A DNA stretch of 9,558 nucleotides. Source: an uncultured Clostridia bacterium (lineage in GTDB: Bacteria; Bacillota; Clostridia; TANB77; CAG-508). Location of the stretch: assembly GCA_947631725.1 (NCBI GenBank), contig CANRML010000045.1, positions 1-9,558 of the forward strand. The letters run 5' to 3'. The notes below the pieces were generated by a model, which saw only the letters and a list, made by a program, of their open reading frames with translations, was not told the origin of the DNA and ran no database searches. This document shows, in pieces, positions 1 to 6,904 of the stretch (the stretch's first letter is position 1; every line of letters begins with the position of its first letter). The position numbers and the translations under genes were made by a program.

Positions 1-79
1 AAATTTTTTTTATGATTGTATGTTCCTATGCACCATTACAACCTTATGGCTTATGTTCCTAAGTGTTTTACCTGCCACG

Positions 80-109
80 TTGAAAGTATTACTGTTCTAC
101 ATTTAAAAT
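80..109 (+). promoter_or_regulatory. Putative sigma-A promoter for the RhuM-family gene
   Basis: A TTGAAA element at 80-85 and a TAAAAT element at 104-109 are separated by 18 bases, close to the vegetative consensus. Transcription would start near 116 and leave a leader of about 80 bases before the TTG start at 197. The rest of 1-79 shows no convincing gene. It has a 10-bp direct repeat, TATGTTCCTA, at 19-28 and 52-61. Confidence 0.4.
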
Positions 110-135
110 AATAACTAGAAAGCACTAACGACAAC

Positions 136-177
136 CATTTTGGGAAAATGCTAAAATAAGATATCTATGATATTTTA
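136..177 (+). promoter_or_regulatory. Two short hairpins in the leader of the RhuM-family gene
   Basis: CATTTT-GGG-AAAATG at 136-150 is a perfect 6-bp stem with a 3-base loop. A second inverted repeat at 157-177 (TAAGATATC, TAT, GATATTTTA) gives 9 pairs including one G-T pair and ends 6 bases before the ribosome binding site. The stems are AT-rich and neither is followed by a T-tract, so they are not a terminator. They could influence translation of the downstream gene, but this is inferred from structure only. Confidence 0.3.
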
Positions 178-196
178 AGTAAGAGGAGTGAAATAG

Positions 197-1240
197 TTGA
201 TAGATAATAATAGTGAGAAAAATAAAAATTTAATAATACGAAGTAATTCTGCTGAATTTTTAGTATTTGAAGTGCAAAAAAAAGAAAAAGGAATAGAAGT
301 AAGATTTGAAGAAGGAGATTTATGGCTAACTCAAAAAGGATTAGGAGAATTATTCGATACTACAAGAAATAATATAACTATGCATATACAAGATATCTAT
401 AATAGTAATGAACTTGATGAAAATTCAACTAGTAAGGATTTCTTACTAGTTCAAAAAGAAGGAAATAGAGAAGTAAAAAGAAATGTTAAATATTATAATT
501 TAGATGCAGCTATATCTGTTGGCTACAGAGTAAACTCAGACAGAGCAATTCAATTTAGAAGATGGGCAACAAATGTGTTAAAACAATTTGCAAAAAAAGG
601 ATATATTATAGACAAAAAAAGGATGGAAAATGGAATATTTTTTGATGAAGATTATTTTGAAGAATTACTTGCTGAAATTAGAGAAATACGATTAAGTGAA
701 AGAAGATTTTATCAGAAAATAACAGATATTTATGCAACAGCAATTGATTATGATAGTAAATCTCCGATAACAATTAAATTCTTTAAGAAAATACAAAATA
801 AAATGCATTATGCAGTATCACATCAAACAGCTGCAGAAATTATTTATAATAGAGCAAACAGTGAAAAAGAACATATGGGATTAACTTCATGGAAATATTC
901 TCCTAATGGAAAAATTTTAGAAACAGATGTAGTCATTGCTAAAAACTATCTAAGCAAAGAAGAATTAGAAGATTTAGAAAGAATAGTAAATGCTTTTTTG
1001 GATTTAGCAGAAGGTAGAGCCAAAAGAAATATCCCAATGACTATGGAGGATTGGGCAAATAGAATAGATAAATATTTATTAGCAGATGATAGAGATATAT
1101 TAAAAGATGCAGGAAAAATATCACGTGAAATAGCTGAAGAAAAAGCTATTTCCGAATTTGAAAAATATAGAGTAAAACAAGATAAGTTCTATCAATCTGA
1201 TTTTGACAAATTATTATTAGAATCAGAGAATAAAAATTAG
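197..1240 (+). CDS. RhuM-family protein (virulence RhuM-like, accessory gene)
   Basis: This 347-residue protein matches the RhuM family, named after a gene on Salmonella pathogenicity island 3. The family is scattered among bacteria on genomic islands and near restriction or defence genes; its biochemical role is not established. Family-like features are an N-terminal DNA-binding-like block at about residues 33-70 (LWLTQKGLGELF, then TTRNNI), a central YYNLDAAISVGYRVNS segment at 99-114, RRWATNVLKQF at 121-131, and a conserved C-terminal part with HQTAAEIIYNRAN at 209-221 and MGLTSWK at 227-233. The start is TTG at 197, because AGGAG at 184-188 lies 8 bases upstream and no better start fits. 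It is monocistronic here: gaps of at least 140 bases lie on both sides. The family's patchy distribution suggests horizontal acquisition. Family assignment is firm; function is unknown. Confidence 0.85.
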   Translation: MIDNNSEKNKNLIIRSNSAEFLVFEVQKKEKGIEVRFEEGDLWLTQKGLGELFDTTRNNITMHIQDIYNSNELDENSTSKDFLLVQKEGNREVKRNVKYYNLDAAISVGYRVNSDRAIQFRRWATNVLKQFAKKGYIIDKKRMENGIFFDEDYFEELLAEIREIRLSERRFYQKITDIYATAIDYDSKSPITIKFFKKIQNKMHYAVSHQTAAEIIYNRANSEKEHMGLTSWKYSPNGKILETDVVIAKNYLSKEELEDLERIVNAFLDLAEGRAKRNIPMTMEDWANRIDKYLLADDRDILKDAGKISREIAEEKAISEFEKYRVKQDKFYQSDFDKLLLESENKN

Positions 1241-1259
1241 ATATAAATATGTTTTAGTT

Positions 1260-1298
1260 TTGCATATCTATGGTATTCCATCAAGATAAAAAATGCAA
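1260..1298 (+). repeat. Nested inverted repeat downstream of the RhuM-family gene
   Basis: TTGCAT (1260-1265), ATCT (1266-1269) and ATGG (1270-1273) pair with CCAT (1278-1281), AGAT (1284-1287) and ATGCAA (1293-1298). The result is an imperfect 14-bp hairpin with a TATT loop and two small internal bulges on the 3' side. No T-tract follows, so it is not a classical terminator, though it may protect a transcript end. The remainder of this 142-base gap holds a second small inverted repeat, AATGCA/TGCATT at 1305-1318, and a 12-bp palindrome, CTTAAATTTAAG, at 1335-1346. I find no strong promoter for the next gene; TATAAT at 1302-1307 lacks a matching -35. Confidence 0.4.
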
Positions 1299-1382
1299 CA
1301 GTATAATGCAAATGCATTGCGAAATGGTTACTAGCTTAAATTTAAGACAAGATAATAAAGTATAAAAAACAAGGAGCAGAAA

Positions 1383-2198
1383 ATGGAGATATGGGATATA
1401 TTAGATGAACAAGGTAACAAAACAGGACAAACTATACAAAAAGGAGAAATGATTCCAGAAGGATATTATCATATGGGAGCAGATATATGGATTATAGACC
1501 AAAAAAATAATATCCTTATTCAAAAACGTTCCCCACAGAAAAAACAATCTCCAAATGTATGGGCAATGACAGGTGGTTCTGTTATAAAAGGAGAAACAAC
1601 ATTAGAAACTATAGAAAGAGAAACTTTTGAAGAATTAGGCATAAAACTTAATATTAAAGATATAAAACTTGTAAATCACTATAAAACAGGTAGAGTATGG
1701 CTAGATACTTATCTAATAAAGCAAGAAATTGATATTAAAGATATAGTTATGCAGGAAGAAGAAGTTTCAGATGTTAAGTGGGCAACATATGAAGAAATAG
1801 AAGAACTTAATTCAAATGAAAACTTTTTACATAATAGATGGGACTATGTAAAAAATGTAGTAAAATCAATTTCATATATTGGAAAAGAACTAGAAATAAA
1901 TATAGATAGACCAATAGGAAGTATTCACCCACAATATCCAGACCATATATATAAAACAAATTATGGATTTGTACCAAATACTATAGGTGGAGATGGAGAA
2001 GAAATAGACTGCTATATATTAGGAGAAAATGAGCCATTAAAGAAATATAAAGGAAAATGTATTGCTGTTATTCATAGATTAAATGATAACGAAGATAAGC
2101 TAATTATAGCCCCAAGTAATAAGCAATATACAGAAAAAGAAATTAAAGAAATGACTAATTTCCAAGAGAAATATTTTAAAAGTGTTATTATAATGTAA
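1383..2198 (+). CDS. NUDIX hydrolase fused to a soluble-pyrophosphatase-like domain
   Basis: The 271-residue protein has two domains. Residues 1-160 form a NUDIX domain with a complete NUDIX box at 65-87: G65, E71, then R79-E80, E83-E84 and G86. It resembles the cytosolic YfcD / isopentenyl-diphosphate-isomerase-like NUDIX group that hydrolyses nucleoside-diphosphate-linked substrates. Residues from about 168 resemble family I inorganic pyrophosphatase: HIYKTNYGFVPNT at 188-200, DGEEID at 204-209, then D235, D238 and K239, equivalent to metal and phosphate ligands. The usual DxDPxD motif is changed, its second Asp being Glu206. A plausible logic is that NUDIX cleavage or a linked reaction releases pyrophosphate that the second domain removes, but this is inference. 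AAGGAG at 1371-1376 sits 6 bases before the ATG. The gene appears to stand alone, since a promoter follows it. Domain identification is good; the substrate is unknown. Confidence 0.85.
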   Translation: MEIWDILDEQGNKTGQTIQKGEMIPEGYYHMGADIWIIDQKNNILIQKRSPQKKQSPNVWAMTGGSVIKGETTLETIERETFEELGIKLNIKDIKLVNHYKTGRVWLDTYLIKQEIDIKDIVMQEEEVSDVKWATYEEIEELNSNENFLHNRWDYVKNVVKSISYIGKELEINIDRPIGSIHPQYPDHIYKTNYGFVPNTIGGDGEEIDCYILGENEPLKKYKGKCIAVIHRLNDNEDKLIIAPSNKQYTEKEIKEMTNFQEKYFKSVIIM

Positions 2199-2200
2199 TA

Positions 2201-2229
2201 TTGATATTTTTGAATTCATGTAGTAAAAT
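2201..2229 (+). promoter_or_regulatory. Putative sigma-A promoter of the surface-module/metG operon
   Basis: TTGATA at 2201-2206 and TAAAAT at 2224-2229 have the ideal 17-base spacing. The start of transcription would fall near 2236, leaving a leader of about 30 bases before the ATG at 2265. No clear terminator separates it from the preceding gene, so some read-through from upstream is possible. Confidence 0.55.
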
Positions 2230-2264
2230 AAGGAAAAAATAGATATCCAAAAGAGGTAAGGAAA

Positions 2265-3939
2265 ATGAAAGGGAAACGTGTTAAAAAAGAAAATAATAAA
2301 TCAAATAAAACAGTAGCTATAATTGCTATTGTATTAATATGTTTAACAATTATAGGAACCATATTATTTTATATATTCATACCTAAAGTAAAAGACAAAT
2401 TAGTAATAGAATTAGGTACAAAAAAGGAATTATCAGTATTAGACTTTATCGAAAGAGAAAATAATAGTGATAAAGCCCAATTTATTACTGATATGTCACA
2501 AATAGACTTAAGTAAAGTAGGAGAATATGACATAAAACTTACATATAAAGGAAAAGAATATACTAGTAAATTAACAATACAAGATACAATAGCACCATCT
2601 GTTGAATTTCAAGATATTGAAAAACCTATTGGATATGAAATAAATGCAAAAGATTTTATTAAATCTGTTACAGATGCAAGTGAAGAAACAAATGCAGAAG
2701 TGCTAAATCCAGAAGAAATAAATGTAGGAGAATTTGGAGAATATATAGCTCATATTAAAGTAGAAGATTTATCTGGAAATCAAGTAGAAAAGAAATGTAA
2801 ATTAACAATTACATATATTGCATCAGAATTTAATTTAGAACTTGGTAATCAATTAAAAATCGAAGATATAATTTATGATATGCAAAAAGCAGGAAATGCA
2901 GTTAAACAAGAAGACATTGATGCAATCAATAAAAATGGTGTTGGAGAATATGAAATCTATTCAATATATAACGGAGTAGAAAAAATAACAAAAATAATTA
3001 TAAAAGATACACTTCCACCAGACTTAAAACTAAAAGATATAACTATTTATGTTGGACAACAAGTAGATGATTTAAATCAATTTATCGAATCTGCAAATGA
3101 TGCAAGCAAAGTTACAACAAATATATTAACAACACCAGATTTTTCTAAAGAAGGAGAGCAAGAAATTACAATAGAAGCGGTAGATGAATATGGAAATAAA
3201 GCAACAAAAACTGCTAAATTAACTATAAAGCAAGACAAAGAAGGACCAGTATTTTCAGGATTAAATCAAATCAATATAACAGTAGGAGGAAGTATTGACT
3301 ATAAAAAAGGAGTAACTGCAAAAGATGAAAAAGATGGAGACACGGAATTTACAGTAGATAGTAATAATGTCAATACTCGGAAAAGCAGGAACATATGAAG
3401 CAACTTATACAGCAAAAGATAAGTCTGGAAATCAAACAACAACTAAAAGAAAAATAGTTGTTTCCGAAAAAAAGGTAGCAACAAATTCAACAGAAGAATT
3501 AAATGCACAAGCAGATGCATTGATTAGTAAAGTAGCAGGTTCAGGTAGTATTAGCCAAAAAGTATTAAATTTGGTTATATATTTTAAAAATCAATCAAAC
3601 CTTCGCTATTCTCATACATATAATGAAGGAAATGCAGGAGGATGGCAAAATGGAGCAAGAATTGCATTAAACAAAAAAACAGGAGATTGTTATATTCACG
3701 CATCAGTTATGAAACTAATGCTAGAAAGATTAGGACTTCCAAACTATATTGTACAATGTACAGATAAATCACATGCTTGGAATCTAATAAAAATAAATGG
3801 AGTATGGAGACATATTGACTCTACACCTACTGTTGACCATTATCCAAACGAACTTATGACAGATAGCAGAAGATATCAAACATTGCAATGGCTACATCCA
3901 AGAGATTGGAACCGTTCAGCATATCCAGCAGCAAATTAA
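2265..3939 (+). CDS. Membrane-anchored Ig-repeat/transglutaminase-like protein, frame broken at C3378
   Basis: Two overlapping frames encode one protein. Frame one runs 2265-3398 (377 residues, ending at TGA). The continuation lies in the +1 frame and ends at 3939. Omitting C3378 gives a seamless 557-residue protein that reads VNT-GKAGTYEATYTAKDKSGN through the junction, exactly a bacterial Ig-like (DUF5011-type) strand. The order is: basic N-terminus, membrane anchor at about 17-39, five Ig-like repeats at about 46-400, then a transglutaminase-like papain-fold domain. That domain shows the full Cys-His-Asp triad: C475 in GDCYIHASV, H503 in SHAWNL, D518 in HIDSTP. It probably acts outside the membrane in the wall, as a peptidase or crosslinking enzyme; the substrate is unknown. 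It is first in the operon, 18 bases before the MBOAT gene. AGAGG at 2252-2256 precedes the ATG. Without frame change only the anchored Ig part would be made. Confidence 0.85.
3375..3383 (+). other. Frame-break site 1: extra C in ACT-C-GGA
   Basis: The upstream frame reads ACT CGG AAA AGC and reaches TGA at 3396-3398. Skipping C3378 gives ACT GGA AAA GCA, which continues the Ig-like domain and the catalytic domain. The site shares TCGGAAAA with the metG break. The zero-frame codon is CGG, not otherwise seen in frame in this window. It is either a programmed +1 frameshift site, a real mutation or a sequence error. Confidence 0.75.
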
Positions 3940-3957
3940 ACAAAAAAGGAGCAGTAT

Positions 3958-5310
3958 ATGAATCTAGTATCAGGAATTATGTTTGTAATAATGCTTATAA
4001 CTGCATTTGTATATTATATCGTACCTAAAAAAGCCAAGCCATATACTTTGCTTATAATTAGTATTGCATTTTATATAAGCTTAGGATGGCAACCTTTAAT
4101 ATTCATTGTATTTAGCTCTATTACAACATATATAGCAGGTATCTTATTAGAAAATAAAGAAAATAAAACAATAAAAAGAGTAATATTAGCAATTACAGTT
4201 ATTTTAAATGGACTAATATTAGTAATTCTTAAAAATCAAATATTTGTAAAAAATATTATTGTACCAATGGGAATTTCATATTATACATTTCAAGTTATTT
4301 CCTATATCGCAGATATTTATAAGAAAAAATATGAAGCTCAGAAAAACTTAGCAAAATACTTTTTGTATACAATGTATTTTCCATATTTATCTATTGGACC
4401 AATAAATAGATATAATGATATTACACCAACATTATATGAAACAGATAAAAAATTCAATGGCAGTCAGGCCTTTTACGGATTATTACGTATATTATTTGGA
4501 ATTTTCAAAAAATTAGTAGTTGCAAATCGTATTCAAATCTTAATAGCAACAATAACAGGAGATACTAACACATACCAAGGAGCATTTGCTTTATTTGCTA
4601 TGTTATTATACTCAATTGAACTATACTGTGATTTTAGTGGTGGAATTGATGTTGTAATAGGATTTTCAAAAATTTTGCAAATTAAAATAATGGAAAACTT
4701 TAATAATCCATACATTTCTGAAAATATACAAGAATTTTGGAGAAGATGGCATATTTCACTTAGTAACTGGTTTAGAGACTATGTATATATTCCATTAGGT
4801 GGAAGTAGATGTGGAAATTTAAGAACAAATATAAATGTTCTTATTGTATTTGTATTATCAGGATTATGGCATGGAACTCAATATGTTTTATGGGGATTAT
4901 TGCATGGTATTTTCCTATTACTAGGCAAAGTAGTAAAAACACCATGGAAAATTGTAAATCGAGTAATTACATTTTTAATAGTATCAATTTTATGGGCATT
5001 TTTTATATGGCCAAATACAGTACAAGCTTGCCAAATGATAGCATCTGTATTTACACAATTTAATTATCAAGCATTAATTCAAAGTATAGGAAGCTTAGGA
5101 TTAAGCTTAGCAAACTATATTGTATTGATAATAGCAACAATCATGGTATTTACCTATGAAGGCAAGAAAAAAGTGATAAATGAAAAGATAAAAAATAAAG
5201 AACCAGAAATTAAACTAATATTAACAATTAGTGCAATACTAATTATACTTGTTTTTGGAGTATATGGAATAGGATTTGATGCTAGTCAATTTATTTATAA
5301 CAAATTCTAA
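3958..5310 (+). CDS. MBOAT-family O-acyltransferase (AlgI/DltB-like membrane protein)
   Basis: The 450-residue, highly hydrophobic protein belongs to the membrane-bound O-acyltransferase family, closest in pattern to AlgI, which moves acetyl groups across the membrane for O-acetylation of exported polysaccharide. Family signatures in order are GISYYTFQ at 105-112, YFPYLSIGPI at 140-149, YCDFSGGID at 223-231, FWRRWHISLSNWFRDYVYIPLGG at 260-282, and GLWHG at 302-306. H305 is the expected catalytic His. Length and about ten or more membrane segments fit the family. An AAAGGAG site lies just ahead of the ATG, and the gene starts 18 bases after the transglutaminase-like gene and 26 bases before its SGNH-like partner. 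MBOAT plus SGNH pairs are the standard arrangement for extracytoplasmic acylation (AlgI with AlgJ/AlgX, DltB with DltD). The acceptor, perhaps wall or capsule glycan, cannot be read from the sequence. No carrier protein or acyl-activating gene is in the window, so this is not a canonical dlt operon. Confidence 0.9.
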   Translation: MNLVSGIMFVIMLITAFVYYIVPKKAKPYTLLIISIAFYISLGWQPLIFIVFSSITTYIAGILLENKENKTIKRVILAITVILNGLILVILKNQIFVKNIIVPMGISYYTFQVISYIADIYKKKYEAQKNLAKYFLYTMYFPYLSIGPINRYNDITPTLYETDKKFNGSQAFYGLLRILFGIFKKLVVANRIQILIATITGDTNTYQGAFALFAMLLYSIELYCDFSGGIDVVIGFSKILQIKIMENFNNPYISENIQEFWRRWHISLSNWFRDYVYIPLGGSRCGNLRTNINVLIVFVLSGLWHGTQYVLWGLLHGIFLLLGKVVKTPWKIVNRVITFLIVSILWAFFIWPNTVQACQMIASVFTQFNYQALIQSIGSLGLSLANYIVLIIATIMVFTYEGKKKVINEKIKNKEPEIKLILTISAILIILVFGVYGIGFDASQFIYNKF

Positions 5311-5336
5311 TGTACACCTTAAGGAAGGAATAAGAT

Positions 5337-6350
5337 ATGAAAACAATAAAAAGAGTAATCAAGATTATAGTAATACTTGTAATAGCCATTTTAATATTCT
5401 ATCTGTTAAATAAGCTACTCATGCCAAAATATATGACAGATTTAGTAGAAGGAAGTATGATTAGTCAATATTATGATGAAGAAAAAAATCATGAAGTTAT
5501 TTTTATTGGAGATTGTGAAGTATATGCAAATTTTTCACCAATGGTATTATATCAAGAAAAAGGGATTACTTCATATGTAAGAGGTTCTTCACAACAAATG
5601 ATATGGCAATCATATTATCTATTAAAGGAAACATTAAAATATGAAATACCAAAAGTTGTAGTATTTAATGTGAATTCTATGAGATATAGTGAACCTGTTA
5701 GTGAAGCATATAATCGTTTAACATTAGATAAAATGAAATGGTCTAAAGAAAAATATGATATGATAAAAGCATCTATGCTTGAAGAAGAAACAATGGCATC
5801 ATATATTTTTCCAATTTTAAGATATCATGATAGATTTGATAAATTGACTAAGGAAGATATTGAATATCTATTTGATAAAAAGAAAAATACATATCAAGGA
5901 TTTTTAATAAATAAAGAAATTAAGCCTTTAGAAAACAAACCAGTAGTTAAAAAATTAGCTAATTACCAATTTGCTGATATTGATTATGAATACCTAGAAA
6001 AAATCAGAGATTTATGTGCAGAAAACAATATCAAGTTATTGCTTATAAAAGCACCAAGTGTTTATCCACATTGGTATGACGAATATGATGCTCAAATAGA
6101 GAAATTTGCAGAAGAAAATCACATAAATTTCGTTAATTTCCTTGACAAAGTGGGAGAAATTGGTATAGATTATAGTCAAGACACATATGATAGAGGTTTA
6201 CATCTAAATCTAACAGGTGCAACAAAATTAAGTAAATATTCTGCAACATATTTAAAAGACAATTATGAATTGACAGATTATCGAGAAAATAAAGAAATAG
6301 ATGACATCTATCAAAAGAAATTAGAACAATATATGAAGGAAATAATGTAG
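5337..6350 (+). CDS. Membrane-anchored SGNH/GDSL-hydrolase-like partner of the MBOAT protein
   Basis: This 337-residue protein has a basic N-terminus, one membrane segment at about 7-29, and then an extracytoplasmic SGNH-like domain. Block I is VIFIGDCEVY at 54-63, where Cys60 occupies the position of the usual nucleophilic Ser. Block II could be RGSSQQ at 82-87, block III the VVVFNVNS segment at 107-114, and block V is DRGLHLNLTGA at 285-295, with D285 and H289 as the likely catalytic pair. By analogy with AlgJ, AlgX and DltD it would take an acyl group delivered by the adjacent MBOAT protein and place it on a surface polymer, or remove one. A Cys in place of Ser may be normal for this clostridial branch or may mark a changed chemistry. 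AAGGAAGG at 5321-5328 precedes the ATG. The stop codon overlaps the ribosome binding site of the next gene, indicating translational coupling. The fold and partner role are likely; the exact reaction is uncertain. Confidence 0.8.
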   Translation: MKTIKRVIKIIVILVIAILIFYLLNKLLMPKYMTDLVEGSMISQYYDEEKNHEVIFIGDCEVYANFSPMVLYQEKGITSYVRGSSQQMIWQSYYLLKETLKYEIPKVVVFNVNSMRYSEPVSEAYNRLTLDKMKWSKEKYDMIKASMLEEETMASYIFPILRYHDRFDKLTKEDIEYLFDKKKNTYQGFLINKEIKPLENKPVVKKLANYQFADIDYEYLEKIRDLCAENNIKLLLIKAPSVYPHWYDEYDAQIEKFAEENHINFVNFLDKVGEIGIDYSQDTYDRGLHLNLTGATKLSKYSATYLKDNYELTDYRENKEIDDIYQKKLEQYMKEIM

Positions 6351-6361
6351 GAGGAATAATA

Positions 6362-6895
6362 ATGAAAAATAAGGGAACGATAATAGCAATTATTTTTGTA
6401 GTTTTAGCTTTAGTAATTATAGGAGTTTTCATAATATTAAACTCAAAACAAGAAGCTAAAATAGTAGAAAATGCAGAAACATCAGTAAGTCAAGAATCAA
6501 AAGATGTATATCAATTTCAAGCAGAAGATAAAATGGTACAATTAGGAGTTGATTTTACATCATTAAATATGCCAAAAGAAAAAGATTATGCAGAAATGGA
6601 AAGCTGTGCTTTTGAAGGATTAGATAAAGAATATACATATGATCATTATGTGATTTCAACTTATCCAGAAGGAGAAATAGATAAAGTTAAATCTGTTTAT
6701 TTTTTGGATGAAGAAGCACAAACAACAGAAGGAGTAAAAATAGGAGATACTTATGATAAAATGGTAGAAGTATATGGCGAAGATTATCAAAATACAGATA
6801 ATCAATATACTTATGAAAAAGAAAAAACACAAATTATATTTTTAGTAGAAGATAATGTAATTTCTCAAATAGAATATAACTATGTAACAGAATAG
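6362..6895 (+). CDS. Small membrane-anchored extracytoplasmic protein of unknown function
   Basis: The 177-residue protein has an N-terminal membrane segment at about 6-27, a low-complexity polar linker to about 50, and a soluble domain. There is no lipobox; the only cysteine is C82, so it should be anchored by an uncleaved helix rather than by lipid. The C-terminal part, GVKIGDTYDKMVEVYG at 124-139 followed by a Tyr-rich strand and a VEDNVISQIEY strand, resembles the small helix-plus-sheet domains of BamE/SmpA-like or related Gram-positive surface proteins, but the match is only in style. AGGAGG at 6349-6354 overlaps the stop of the SGNH-like gene, so the two are probably translationally coupled. 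Context suggests an accessory part of the acylation module, for instance a scaffold or polymer-binding subunit. I do not recognise a specific family. Confidence 0.8.
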   Translation: MKNKGTIIAIIFVVLALVIIGVFIILNSKQEAKIVENAETSVSQESKDVYQFQAEDKMVQLGVDFTSLNMPKEKDYAEMESCAFEGLDKEYTYDHYVISTYPEGEIDKVKSVYFLDEEAQTTEGVKIGDTYDKMVEVYGEDYQNTDNQYTYEKEKTQIIFLVEDNVISQIEYNYVTE

Positions 6896-6904
6896 GAGAG
6901 AAAA

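Noticed and set aside
19..61. Two copies of TATGTTCCTA 33 bases apart, considered as an insertion-sequence end, a structured RNA or a repeat array
   Set aside because: Only two short copies, weak pairing between them, and no recognisable transposase or RNA family. Left as an unexplained small repeat.
1..105. Open + strand frame from the window edge to TAA at 103-105 (34 codons, hydrophobic)
   Set aside because: Codon use (TGC, ACC, GCC, ACG, CTG) is unlike the genes here, no family is recognisable, and a promoter overlaps its end. Not supportable as the tail of a gene.
2197..2211. AATATTGATATTTTT as a terminator after the NUDIX gene
   Set aside because: The possible stem is only about 5 A-T pairs and overlaps the -35 of the next promoter, so it is too weak to call.
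3396..3398. TGA read-through (UGA as Trp) to explain the interrupted transglutaminase-like gene
   Set aside because: The continuation is in a different frame, so reading through would not help. TGG encodes Trp throughout, and the deacetylase uses TGA as its stop.
3367..3939. Separate gene starting at ATG 3367
   Set aside because: It would start in the middle of an Ig-like domain, has no ribosome binding site, and lacks an export signal. It is the continuation of the 2265 gene.
6133..6432. Open minus-strand frames opposite the SGNH-like, MBOAT and metG genes
   Set aside because: They are shadows of well-supported + strand genes, have no ribosome binding sites, and show low-complexity hydrophobic content typical of antisense AT-rich coding DNA.
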